The notes: a model not told the origin generated them from the letters alone. A stretch of DNA of 64,000 bases from Flavobacterium sp. (GCA_030151255.1 JASLED010000067.1:62001-126000), one strand, 5' to 3'; numbered from the stretch's first letter, positions 37,341 through 46,380 are shown. Translations and numbers: made by a program.

Positions 37341-38489
37341 ATGTTATTCTCAGATATTTTTGGTCAAAACCACATCAAACATCATTTACAAGAAAGTGCA
37401 ACGTTAGGTAGAATTCCTCATGCTCAACTATTTATAGGTCCAGAAGGTAGCGGCACGCTATCTATGGCAATTGCTTATGCTCAATACTTATTGTGTAAAA
37501 ATGTTGGACAAGAAAACATTGGCGGAAACGAAGCTTGTAATACTAAGTTTAATGCTTTGATGCATCCAGATTTACACTTTGTTTATCCGGTTGCTACAAC
37601 GGCAGAAGTAAGTAAAAATCCAACAAGTGATAAATTTGCAGAAACTTGGCGCTCATTTCTAAAAAACACCCCTTACGGCAGTTTATTTGATTGGTACAAG
37701 CACATTAATATTGAAAATAAACAAGGTCAAATTGGCGTTGACGAAGCTGGAGAAATACTTAAAAAACTTGCTTTAAAATCGTTTGAAGGAGGATACAAAA
37801 TAATGATTATTTGGATGGCTGATAAAATGAATATTGAAGCATCCAATAAGATTTTAAAAATTTTAGAAGAACCACCTGCAAAAACAATCTTCATCCTTAT
37901 TACAGAAAACGAAAAATCTATATTACAAACTATTTTATCGCGTTGTCAGGTTATTCGCTTCAATGCTTTAAATACAACAGAAATTGAACAAGCTTTAGAA
38001 AGCAAGCTGCAATGCAGTAAACAGCAAGCTGCGCTTATTGCTCGTCAATCGCAAGGAAATTATAACAAAGCCCTGCAACTTTTGCTAAACAATGATACAA
38101 CAGATGATTTTGAAAAACGTTTTGTTACTTGGGTAAGAGCTGCTTTTAGAGCCAAAGGAAATGCGGCTGTAATAAAAGATTTAGTTGAATGGAGCGAAGA
38201 ATTAGCAACATTGGGTAGAGAGCAACAAAAACAATTTTTAGAATTTTGCATTGAATTATTTAGGCAAGCTTTGTTATTAAACTACAAATCGCCAAGTTTG
38301 GTTTATTATCATACAACGGTAGATAATTTTAAATTAGAAAACTTTGCTCCTTTTGTAAATGGAAATAATATAAACGAAATATTTGAAGAACTTTCTAACG
38401 CTATTTATCACGTAGAAAGAAACGGAAATAGCAAAATGATTTTTACCGATTTATCTATAAAACTTACACGATTGATTCATACAAAATAG
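37341..38489 (+). CDS. holB: DNA polymerase III delta prime subunit (clamp loader)
   Basis: 382 residues. Opens FGQNHIKHHLQESATLGRIPHAQLFIGPEGSG, with KILEEPPAKTIFILITE and SRCQVIRF, the SRC motif of clamp-loader subunits. The P-loop position reads GPEGSGTLSMA, lacking the Lys-Ser/Thr pair, so it should not hydrolyse ATP, as in other delta-prime subunits. It is convergent with the helicase gene, and both stops fall inside one shared terminator. Confidence 0.9.
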   Translation: MLFSDIFGQNHIKHHLQESATLGRIPHAQLFIGPEGSGTLSMAIAYAQYLLCKNVGQENIGGNEACNTKFNALMHPDLHFVYPVATTAEVSKNPTSDKFAETWRSFLKNTPYGSLFDWYKHINIENKQGQIGVDEAGEILKKLALKSFEGGYKIMIIWMADKMNIEASNKILKILEEPPAKTIFILITENEKSILQTILSRCQVIRFNALNTTEIEQALESKLQCSKQQAALIARQSQGNYNKALQLLLNNDTTDDFEKRFVTWVRAAFRAKGNAAVIKDLVEWSEELATLGREQQKQFLEFCIELFRQALLLNYKSPSLVYYHTTVDNFKLENFAPFVNGNNINEIFEELSNAIYHVERNGNSKMIFTDLSIKLTRLIHTK

Positions 38490-38514
38490 CGAAACTAATT
38501 AGTTTCGCTATTTT
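38483..38514. terminator. Bidirectional terminator overlapping both stop codons
   Basis: A perfect 32-bp palindrome with 16-bp arms (AAAATAGCGAAACTAA and its complement). The holB stop TAG is at 38487-38489 and the helicase stop is read from 38495-38497, so the last codons of the helicase are part of the hairpin. Confidence 0.85.
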
Positions 38515-40780
38515 CTTTAGATCTTTGATATAATTTCAATTCTTCCCACGAAAATTCGTCATTAGAAAGGTTTTTTAATTCGGTGATAGATTTGTCATCA
38601 TATTTAGAAAATAATGCCTTTAATTGCGTTATTTTATCATTAGAAAGTACTTGGTTTAAAGCAATCTTTCTGTCGCTAACCAATTTTCCAATATGCGAAT
38701 AAATAGTTGTTGAGGTAAGCTTTCTTTCTTCAGCAATTTCTTCAATTCCTTTATTTTGTTGCCAAAGTTCAAACGTAAGCAAAACCGTATTTTTTTTAGG
38801 TTCCTTTTTCTTTTCTCTTTGCAATAATTTTACCACATCATCAGTATCTTCATTCGCTAAATCAAGTCGTTCTTTACGCAACAAATTGGCAATATTTGTC
38901 AAATGATTAATTCGATATTCTCCAACTTCCAAACTACGTAAATTCTCTTTTGTTACGCTTTTATTTTCAATAATTAGTTGAATGATTCGCTTTATTTTTT
39001 TCAGATCTAACACCATTCGAATTGTTTGATCTTCTAATTCTTCCAATTCATTAAAAAACGTTTTCATTTGCTTTTGTCCGCGCACTTGTGCCATTGTAAA
39101 CAACAATTCAAAAACAATATGATCCAACTTTGGGAAAAAATAATCAAATGCTTTATCTACTCTTTCTTGAACAAAACTTAGCTCAACAGTTGGTTGGTTG
39201 AATAAATAATATAATTGATTGGTAAATTTAGTGCTATGCACCATCATCTCTTCTAAGGTTTGAACAATTTTGGTTGTCCAAGCTTTATAGGATTGTTTTT
39301 TGCTTCTTTCTGCTTCATCTGCATAAGAATACAAATGATTGCGCCAATTTTGATAAACATTTTGCCATGAAAATGCATTAATTAGCTGTTCTAATAAAAA
39401 AGCTTGAGTTTGCTTGGTTATTTCTCTTTCCAAAACTTCTTTTGAAGCTTTATTTTGAGCATATTGCATTACATCGTAATCATTTACCAAACCATTCATT
39501 TGAATTGGCGCTAATAGCACTAATCCTTTCAACGATTTTAATCGAGACAGCGCAACATAAGCCTGACCAGGTAAAAACACTCTAGAAACGTCTAAAACAG
39601 CTTTTTCAAAGGTTAATCCCTGACTTTTGTGAACGGTGATTGCCCAAGCCAATTTTATAGGATAATGCGTAAAAGTTCCAAGTACTTCCTCTTCTATTTC
39701 TTTTGTATTAGCATTTACTTTGTATTTAATGTTTTGCCACTCGTATCTATCAACTTCAATAGTTGTATTTTCTTCTTCAAATCGAACAAATACTTCATTA
39801 TTGCTCAATTTGCTAATAATTCCCATTTTTCCATTAAAATACTTTTTCTCGAATGATAAATCGTTTTTAATAAAAATTACCTGAGCACCAACTTTTAGAT
39901 TAAGTTCGTTTTCTAATGGATAAATATTAGACGGGAAATCGCCTACAATTTCGGCGTTATAAGTATACTCTTTGTTATTAATAATGGCTAAAGCTTCTGT
40001 ATTTATTTTGTCTGCAATAGCATTATGAGTGGTGAGTGTAATATATCCTTCATTTTTTTGTTGATGAAACAAAGGATTGACATATTGATTTAAAACTTGA
40101 ACATCAGCTGATGTAACTTTATTATTTCGCAAATTATTTAAAATCTGAATAAATTCATCATCCGATTGACGATAAACTTTATCTAACTCAATATATAACG
40201 GCGGATTTTCGCGAATAACCAAAGAATGAAAAAAGAATGCTCCATCGTAATAACGTTTTAAAATCTCCCATTCATCATTTTTAACCACTGGAGGTAATTG
40301 CAACAAATCGCCAATAAAAAGTAGCTGAACTCCACCAAATGGCTTATTATTTCTACGAATGGTTTGTAACATAAAATCCATTGCGTCTAATACATCAGCG
40401 CGCAGCATACTTACTTCGTCAATTATCAATAATTCTAAATTTCGAAATAGCGAACGACGAACATTATTCATTCGAAAATGCTTCTTTATAGAAATTCTAT
40501 TCTCAAACTTTGTATATTCATTAAACAATGGCGGATTGTGAATATCTGGTATAAATCCAGCAATGGGAAAATGAAAAAATGAATGAATAGTAACTCCACC
40601 AGCATTTAATGCAGCAATACCTGTTGGTGCTACAATTACTGTGTTTTTGTGTGTATTACTTACAATTTCTTTTAATAAAGTAGTTTTGCCCGTACCCGCC
40701 TTTCCTGTAAGAAAAATAGATTGATTGGTTTCGTTTATAAATTGCAAAACATACTTTGCTTCGTCTGAAAATTGATTCAT
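38495..40780 (-). CDS. Pif1/RecD-like ATP-dependent helicase with C-terminal HTH_40 domain
   Basis: 761 residues. SF1B helicase motifs: Walker A LTGKAGTGKTTLL (about 22-34), motif II IIDEVSM (about 118), and the C-terminal motifs WAITVHKSQG (about 395) and YVALSR (about 426). Residues about 680-755 form a winged helix-turn-helix (LWQQNKGIEEIAEERKLT) of the HTH_40 type found on RecQ- and Pif1-like helicases. Probable DNA or RNA:DNA unwinding during replication or repair. Follows the OmpH gene after a terminator. Confidence 0.9.
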   Translation of the reverse strand: MNQFSDEAKYVLQFINETNQSIFLTGKAGTGKTTLLKEIVSNTHKNTVIVAPTGIAALNAGGVTIHSFFHFPIAGFIPDIHNPPLFNEYTKFENRISIKKHFRMNNVRRSLFRNLELLIIDEVSMLRADVLDAMDFMLQTIRRNNKPFGGVQLLFIGDLLQLPPVVKNDEWEILKRYYDGAFFFHSLVIRENPPLYIELDKVYRQSDDEFIQILNNLRNNKVTSADVQVLNQYVNPLFHQQKNEGYITLTTHNAIADKINTEALAIINNKEYTYNAEIVGDFPSNIYPLENELNLKVGAQVIFIKNDLSFEKKYFNGKMGIISKLSNNEVFVRFEEENTTIEVDRYEWQNIKYKVNANTKEIEEEVLGTFTHYPIKLAWAITVHKSQGLTFEKAVLDVSRVFLPGQAYVALSRLKSLKGLVLLAPIQMNGLVNDYDVMQYAQNKASKEVLEREITKQTQAFLLEQLINAFSWQNVYQNWRNHLYSYADEAERSKKQSYKAWTTKIVQTLEEMMVHSTKFTNQLYYLFNQPTVELSFVQERVDKAFDYFFPKLDHIVFELLFTMAQVRGQKQMKTFFNELEELEDQTIRMVLDLKKIKRIIQLIIENKSVTKENLRSLEVGEYRINHLTNIANLLRKERLDLANEDTDDVVKLLQREKKKEPKKNTVLLTFELWQQNKGIEEIAEERKLTSTTIYSHIGKLVSDRKIALNQVLSNDKITQLKALFSKYDDKSITELKNLSNDEFSWEELKLYQRSKENSETN

Positions 40781-40807
40781 CTTTTTGCAAAAAATAAAAT
40801 TGATAAA

Positions 40808-40840
40808 AAAATAGCCCTAGTAAAAACTTAGGGCTATTTG
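40808..40840 (-). terminator. Terminator of the OmpH gene
   Basis: ATAGCCCTA (40811-40819) and TAGGGCTAT (40829-40837) with flanking A and T runs, 20 bp past the stop. Confidence 0.8.
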
Positions 40841-40859
40841 ATATTATAACAAAGAAAAA

Positions 40860-41453
40860 TTATTTTTCTTCTTTCTCGGTTGTTTTAGCGCTATCTACGT
40901 TTGTAGCAGCAGCTTTTCCTGAATACTTAGCATTTAACTCTTTAATGATTTCTTCAGTAATGTTATATTGATCTTTTGCATATATTACAGTTGATGCCTC
41001 TTCTGTATTAAATACATAATCTAAATTATTCTTTTTAGCATAGTCAGAAATAAATCCTTTTACTTTCTTTACGATAGAATCCATTTCGCCTGCACTTTCA
41101 GATTGAAGTTCTTGAAACAATGATTGTTGTTTCATTTGCAATTGTTGCTCTCTTTTTTGTAACTCAGCACTTTTTTGTTGAGCCCACTCTTGTCCTTTCT
41201 GAGCAGCATTTGCTTGGAAGTTTTGAACATCTTGTTGGAATTTTGCAATTTCACTTTCAAATTGCTTTCCTTTTTCTTCTGACTTAATTTTATATTTTGA
41301 CTCAACATCTTTTACTTCCTGATATTCGGTCATTAATTTAGAAGAATCTATATAAGCAGTTTTAAACACTGTATCCGTGTTTGTAGCGTTATTGTTATTT
41401 CCACAAGATAATAACAACCCAGCTAATCCCAATACGAAAATTCCTTTTTTCAT
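40860..41453 (-). CDS. OmpH/Skp family periplasmic chaperone-like lipoprotein
   Basis: 197 residues. Lipobox GLLLSC (Cys17) followed by an Asn-rich linker, then FKTAYIDSSKLMTEY and a long Gln/Lys/Glu-rich coiled coil (about 50-130), as in Skp/OmpH chaperones that hold unfolded outer-membrane proteins. The C-terminal part returns to the small beta domain (LDYVFNTEEASTVIYA). The lipid anchor is a Bacteroidota variation of this normally soluble family. Monocistronic. Confidence 0.88.
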   Translation of the reverse strand: MKKGIFVLGLAGLLLSCGNNNNATNTDTVFKTAYIDSSKLMTEYQEVKDVESKYKIKSEEKGKQFESEIAKFQQDVQNFQANAAQKGQEWAQQKSAELQKREQQLQMKQQSLFQELQSESAGEMDSIVKKVKGFISDYAKKNNLDYVFNTEEASTVIYAKDQYNITEEIIKELNAKYSGKAAATNVDSAKTTEKEEK

Positions 41454-41704
41454 TTTTTATTTTTTATGAATGCGGTAAAATTAAAAAAAACTTTTATTCT
41501 TAACTAAAATATTTGTACTATATCTATTAATCAATAATATTTATAGATAATTAAAATTTAATAATTAAAATCTATTAATATTGATTCATTTTAAACGCTT
41601 TTAAGCAACTTTTGAACTTTAAACTTAAGTTTGTATCAGAAACAAATAATCAGCATGTTAAAACAATTAAAAATAAGTATTTGCACTAATTTATCTTCTA
41701 AAAT

Positions 41705-42559
41705 CTAATTTTCTTGTTTGGTTAAACAATAAATTAAAGAAGAATATTCTAAAGAACGTCTTGCTTCTACATTTGATCTTAAACCAATAAAAAAAGCTTT
41801 CAGCCAATTTTTCTTTCCTGTTTTATATTGTTCAGATAATAAAGAAACGTAAAAACTATCAAATAACATTGGTTGTATATCATCTAAAGAAAAATGAAAA
41901 TTTGAAAAAATTTTATTTATCGAGTTTTTTGAAAAATGCCAAAGATGACGAGGTGCATCATATGCTGCCCAAAATTGATTATAATATTGGGCATCGAAAG
42001 ATTTATAATTAGGAACAGCAATAATTAATTTTCCGTTTGGTTTAAGCAATCTTTTAAACTCTAAAATTTGTTCCTCTAAATTTGATATATGTTCTAAAAC
42101 ATGCCAAAGTGTAATTGCATCAAAACTTTCATTTGGCAAATTGGATAATGAATTACACATATCAATATTTTTTTTTGCTGCTAATTGTTTTGCATTTTCA
42201 TTCGGTTCAAAACCATTTACCATCCATCCTCTTTTTTTTGCTTCTAACAAAAAATCGCCTGTTCCGCATCCTATGTCCAAAACTGAACCAATCGTTTTAG
42301 TTTGATCAAAAAGTAAATCTACTTTATTTTTTAACGCTATTTTTTTTACACCTTGATAAAGACGTTCAAAAAAATTTCGTTTCGAATCTGTATGAGAAAT
42401 ATAATTTTCACTTTTATAATACTCACCTAATTTTTCAAATTCAGGAAAAGGATCTGTTATTAATAAATCATATTCACGATTATGAAACAATGAAAATTTT
42501 TCATTTGTTACAGTAAAATCTTTTACCTCTAAAAATTTTTCGTCTTTGCTAAAATTCAT
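41705..42559 (-). CDS. Class I SAM-dependent methyltransferase
   Basis: 284 residues. SAM-binding motif I LDIGCGTGDFLLEAK (about 93-107), motif II FDAITLWHVLEHI (about 145) and KPNGKLIIAVPN (about 173). The N-terminal segment REYDLLITDPFPEFEKLGEYYKSENY is seen in many sugar or polyketide-type methyltransferases of this group (Methyltransf_11/23), but the substrate is not predictable. It is followed by 250 bp of AT-rich spacer before the OmpH gene. Confidence 0.85.
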   Translation of the reverse strand: MNFSKDEKFLEVKDFTVTNEKFSLFHNREYDLLITDPFPEFEKLGEYYKSENYISHTDSKRNFFERLYQGVKKIALKNKVDLLFDQTKTIGSVLDIGCGTGDFLLEAKKRGWMVNGFEPNENAKQLAAKKNIDMCNSLSNLPNESFDAITLWHVLEHISNLEEQILEFKRLLKPNGKLIIAVPNYKSFDAQYYNQFWAAYDAPRHLWHFSKNSINKIFSNFHFSLDDIQPMLFDSFYVSLLSEQYKTGKKNWLKAFFIGLRSNVEARRSLEYSSLIYCLTKQEN

Positions 42560-43257
42560 AATTCAAAAATTAAATGGCTTAAAAAACTATCGAAAAAAAT
42601 CACCTTACTTTTCTGTTTTTTGTGCCTCTCAAAAATAGACTTTTTAAAATCGGTAAAATAATATTTCACTTACTTTTTAATCGATTTTTTTAATAGAAAA
42701 AAGTTTCATTCTTTCTTTATCAAAAATTTTATGATTAATAAAACTTCTTTTTTATATGTTCAAAAACTGAACCAATTTTAATTTTCTATTTCTTTTCACA
42801 AGTAAAAAAGATGAAAATAAAATTACAATTTTGATTCAAAATTTTGCACTTTAAAAATATAAATATCTTGTTTAATTCTACTTAAAATTATATTTATTTA
42901 TCATTTATTTTTCTTCTTAAAAGTCATCAGAAAACAAATCATAATCGTCTTTTGTTTCTATACCAAAACATCATTTTTTAGCCGTAAATTTTATTTTCTT
43001 CTTTTGGAGATATCTAAAATTTAAACTCAAATAATTCAATAGCAAAAAGACAAAACATGCTGTATAACAAAACTAATAGGTAAAATACTATTAAAGTGAA
43101 ACTTTACCTAAGCCTGGTTAATAACAAACCAATAAATAGCACTAAAAACAACTATTCTAAAGCAGTTACAATCTAATCAAATACTATTTATGAAGTAGTT
43201 AGCTATATTGGCTTAAAGTTTTAATTAGATAATAAATACTGCTTATTAGAAAGTAAA
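42560..43257. other. Gene-free AT-rich stretch left of mnmG
   Basis: About 700 bp with no plausible frame on either strand. The left half is T-rich and the right half A-rich on the plus strand. One inverted repeat stands out: TAGGTAAA (43077-43084) and TTTACCTA (43103-43110). It may hold an unrecognised small RNA or be part of the origin-proximal noncoding DNA. Confidence 0.5.
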
Positions 43258-43289
43258 AAAGGATATGTTCCACGTGGAACATATCCTTT
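43258..43289 (-). terminator. mnmG terminator built on a parS palindrome
   Basis: A perfect 32-bp palindrome followed on the minus strand by three more T (six in all with the arm). It starts 23 bp after the mnmG stop. Its centre is the 16-bp parS-type site at 43266-43281. Confidence 0.75.
43266..43281. promoter_or_regulatory. parS-type centromere site 1
   Basis: TGTTCCACGTGGAACA, an exact palindrome and an exact fit to the bacterial ParB-binding consensus TGTTnCACGTGnAACA. It is repeated identically at 45214-45229. Sites of this kind cluster near replication origins and load ParB for chromosome segregation. parA and parB are not in the window. Confidence 0.88.
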
Positions 43290-43311
43290 AACTAATCCTT
43301 TATTAGTTGTC

Positions 43312-45189
43312 TTATCTCCCCATATGGATTAATAAGATTGATATATCTGTTGGTGTAACACCAGAAATTCTAGATGCTTGAGAGATTGTAATTGGGCGTA
43401 TTTTTTTGAACTTTTCTTTCGATTCAAAGGACAAAGAAACAATCTTATCATAGTCAAAATTTTCAGGAATTCTGATGTCTTCTAACCTACTTAATTTATC
43501 TGCATTGTTCTTTTCTTTTTCTATATAACCAGAATATTTTACTTGAATTTCTGCTTGCTCAATTACCTCCTGATCGATCTTTTTTTCTTCAATATATTCT
43601 TCCACTTTTTTGAATTTTAATATATCATCTAATTCAATTTGTGGCCTTGAAAAAACTTTAAACATCTTATCAGGTTGACTCATTAATGAAGATCCTTTTG
43701 CTTCTAAAATCGGATTTGCTTCATCCAAACGAACGCTTGTTTCTTTAAAAAACTCTACAAATTTTTCCGATTCGTCACGCTTATATTCCATCCTTTTCAT
43801 TCGTTCTTCACTTGCTAATCCAACTGCAAATGACAAAGGTGTAAGTCTAAAATCTGCATTATCCTGACGTAATAAAGTACGATATTCAGCTCTCGAAGTA
43901 AACATACGATACGGCTCATCGGTTCCTTTTGTGATTAAATCATCTATTAAAACACCTATATAAGCTTCGTCTCTACGTAGAATAATTGGCTCTTTTTCAT
44001 TCACTTTTAAATGCGCATTCATCCCCGCCATTAGTCCTTGAGCAGCTGCTTCTTCATATCCTGTTGTTCCATTTATCTGTCCAGCAAAATATAATCCATC
44101 AACTAATTTAGTTTCTAAAGTATGTTTTAATTGTGTTGGCGGAAAATAATCATACTCAATTGCATAGCCTGGACGGAAAATTTTTGCCTTCTCAAAACCT
44201 GCAACCGAGCGCAAAGCTTTAAACTGTACTTCTTCAGGAAGTGATGTTGAAAACCCATTTACATAGATTTCACAGGTATTCCAGCCTTCAGGTTCTACAA
44301 AAATTTGATGTCTTTCTTTATCAGCAAATCGATTAATTTTATCTTCAATTGACGGACAATAACGTGGTCCTAAACTTTTAATTCTACCTGTAAACATCGG
44401 AGAACGATCAAAACCTTCACGCAACAAATCATGCACTTCAGGTGAAGTATAGGTCATAAAGCAATCTCTTTGTTGTTTTAAAGGCGAAGTAACATCCATA
44501 TAAGAAAACTTTGCAGGATTGATATCTCCACCTTGAACTTCCATTTTTGAATAATCTAATGAACGTCCATCAACGCGTGGCGGCGTACCTGTTTTCATTC
44601 GGCCAGAAGTAAAACCAAGCTTAATTAAATCTTCAGTTATACCATATGCAGCTCCCTCACCTGCTCTACCACCACCAAATTGTTTTTCTCCTATATGAAT
44701 CAATCCATTTAAAAAAGTTCCATTCGTAAGAATAACAGTTTTAGCTTTTATGGTTAATCCAAGACTTGTTACAACTCCTTCTATCGTATCATTTTTAACC
44801 AATACAGACTTTACCATATCTTGATAAAAATCTAAATTAGGAGTTGCTTCTAGCATTAAACGCCAAGTTTCTGAGAAGCGCATACGATCAGACTGTACGC
44901 GTGGCGACCACATAGCTGGTCCTTTAGATTTATTTAGCATTTTAAATTGAATGGCAGTATGATCGGAAACAATTCCTGAATACCCGCCTAATGCATCAAT
45001 TTCGCGCACAATTTGTCCTTTCGCAATTCCTCCCATAGCAGGGTTACAAGACATCTGTGCGATGTTTTGTAAACTCATTGTGATAAGCAATGTTTTAGAT
45101 CCCATATTTGCTGCTGCTGCTGCTGCTTCAGAACCAGCATGACCACCACCAACAACTACAACATCATATATATCTTGAAAAATACTCAT
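43312..45189 (-). CDS. mnmG: tRNA uridine-5-carboxymethylaminomethyl modification enzyme MnmG
   Basis: 625 residues, the family length. FAD-binding GGGHAGSEAA (about 14-23), CNPAMGGIAKGQIVREIDALGG, MFTSRAEYRTLLRQDNAD and the C-terminal SRISGVTP. With MnmE it builds cmnm5U34 in certain tRNAs. mnmG (gidA) is a classic origin-linked gene. It starts 20 bp after the ybeY stop and probably shares its promoter at 45647-45654; both ends of the gene are marked by parS sites. Confidence 0.97.
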   Translation of the reverse strand: MSIFQDIYDVVVVGGGHAGSEAAAAAANMGSKTLLITMSLQNIAQMSCNPAMGGIAKGQIVREIDALGGYSGIVSDHTAIQFKMLNKSKGPAMWSPRVQSDRMRFSETWRLMLEATPNLDFYQDMVKSVLVKNDTIEGVVTSLGLTIKAKTVILTNGTFLNGLIHIGEKQFGGGRAGEGAAYGITEDLIKLGFTSGRMKTGTPPRVDGRSLDYSKMEVQGGDINPAKFSYMDVTSPLKQQRDCFMTYTSPEVHDLLREGFDRSPMFTGRIKSLGPRYCPSIEDKINRFADKERHQIFVEPEGWNTCEIYVNGFSTSLPEEVQFKALRSVAGFEKAKIFRPGYAIEYDYFPPTQLKHTLETKLVDGLYFAGQINGTTGYEEAAAQGLMAGMNAHLKVNEKEPIILRRDEAYIGVLIDDLITKGTDEPYRMFTSRAEYRTLLRQDNADFRLTPLSFAVGLASEERMKRMEYKRDESEKFVEFFKETSVRLDEANPILEAKGSSLMSQPDKMFKVFSRPQIELDDILKFKKVEEYIEEKKIDQEVIEQAEIQVKYSGYIEKEKNNADKLSRLEDIRIPENFDYDKIVSLSFESKEKFKKIRPITISQASRISGVTPTDISILLIHMGR

Positions 45190-45209
45190 TCTTTCAGAAA
45201 TTTTAATTT

Positions 45210-45629
45210 TTATTGTTCCACGTGGAACATTTTAATTTTTTCTTCCTCTTTTGATCGCATTAACGCTTCCTCTGTATCAGATTTATCTTTATAACCACAA
45301 TAATGAAGAATTCCATGAGACATAACACGCAATAATTCAGCCTCAAAAGGTTGATTAAAATCTTGCGCATTTTCTTTTACTCTTTCTAAACTTATAAAAA
45401 TATCACCGCTAACTATTTGATTTTCAGTATAATCAAAACTTATTATATCTGTTAAAGTATCGTGATCTAAATATTTTACATTGATTTCATGTAAATATTC
45501 GTCATCACAAAATATATAATTCACATCACCAACTACAAATCCTTCTGACTCGATAATTCGTTCAATCCAACCTTCATAATTTTCTTCGTTAGATAATGAA
45601 AAATCGATTTCATAATTAAATGTTATCAT
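45210..45629 (-). CDS. ybeY: Endoribonuclease YbeY (rRNA maturation)
   Basis: 139 residues from the ATG at 45629 (MITFNYEIDF). A longer frame would begin with GTG inside the -7 box and is rejected. The zinc site region reads SHGILHYCGYKDKSD: the first two His of H-x-x-x-H-x-x-G-Y-x-H are present, while the usual third His position is Lys/Asp-rich. YbeY processes 16S rRNA 3' ends and takes part in ribosome quality control. The last residues MFHVEQ are encoded by the parS site 45214-45229. Confidence 0.92.
   Translation of the reverse strand: MITFNYEIDFSLSNEENYEGWIERIIESEGFVVGDVNYIFCDDEYLHEINVKYLDHDTLTDIISFDYTENQIVSGDIFISLERVKENAQDFNQPFEAELLRVMSHGILHYCGYKDKSDTEEALMRSKEEEKIKMFHVEQ
45214..45229. 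promoter_or_regulatory. parS-type centromere site 2, inside ybeY
   Basis: TGTTCCACGTGGAACA again, identical to 43266-43281. On the minus strand it forms the codons for FHVEQ at the end of ybeY, 25 bp before the mnmG start. About 1.2 kb from the DnaA-box cluster. Confidence 0.88.
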
Positions 45630-45646
45630 ACAAAAATTAATTTGCA

Positions 45647-45654
45647 CAAAGGTA
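45647..45654 (-). promoter_or_regulatory. -7 box of the ybeY-mnmG promoter
   Basis: Minus-strand TACCTTTG, perfect TAnnTTTG, 17 bp before the ybeY ATG. Confidence 0.6.
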
Positions 45655-45762
45655 CAATGAAAATTAAAAATGTAAGTTCTTGAATCTGAAAAAGATTAGT
45701 TTTTTATAAAAACAAACCATTATATTTTTCGTATTTCAAAATAAAATAAAATAAAACTTAAA

Positions 45763-46380
45763 TAAGCAAAATACAAGAGCTTTAAAAAACACAACTTCAT
45801 AGCTTAGTTATTTTGACTAATTATTTTAAAAAACTATAAAAACGAACTACAAGATGATTTTCAGTAAATAGAAAAAAAAATGTTTTTAAAAATTGAATAA
45901 ATCTACCGCTTACAATTTTAATAAGACGCAAAAGCTCAAAGAAAAAAATTTAAGCAAAATACAAGCATTCGAAAAAAAAAACAGCTTAATAAATTTAAAC
46001 AAACGTACAGCCTACAATTTTAATAAAATGCACAAAGCCCAAGTAAAATATTTTTAAGCAAAATACAAGAGCTCTAAAAAACACAACTTCATAGCTTAGT
46101 TATTTTGGCTAATTATTTTTAAAAAACTATAAAAACGAATTACAAGATGATTTTCAGTAAATAGAAAAAAAAATGTTTTAAAAAATTGAATAAACCTACC
46201 GCCTACAATTTTAATAAAACGCACAAAGCTCAAGCAAAAATTTTTTAAGCAAAATATAAGCGATTGAAAAAAGAAATCTGATTAAAAAATTTAAACAAAC
46301 ATCCCGCCTACAATTTTAATAAAACACACAAAGTTCAAGAAAAAAAATTTTAAGCAAAATATAAGCGATCGAAAAAATAA
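45763..46380. repeat. Duplicated nested repeat block beside the origin
   Basis: A core TAAGCAAAATA(C/T)AAG recurs at 45763, 45951, 46055, 46246 and 46351, and a second core CCTACAATTTTAATAAAA recurs near 45910, 46011, 46201 and 46307. Spacing between first cores is 188, 104, 191 and 105 bp, i.e. long unit, short unit, long unit, short unit: a block of about 292 bp tandemly duplicated with few differences. The plus strand is very A-rich, with many A-tracts. No open frame spans it. Confidence 0.85.

Noticed and set aside
45763..46380. Repeat block as a CRISPR array
   Set aside because: The repeats are long, imperfect and irregularly nested with near-identical intervening sequence, so there are no unique spacers, and no cas genes are present.
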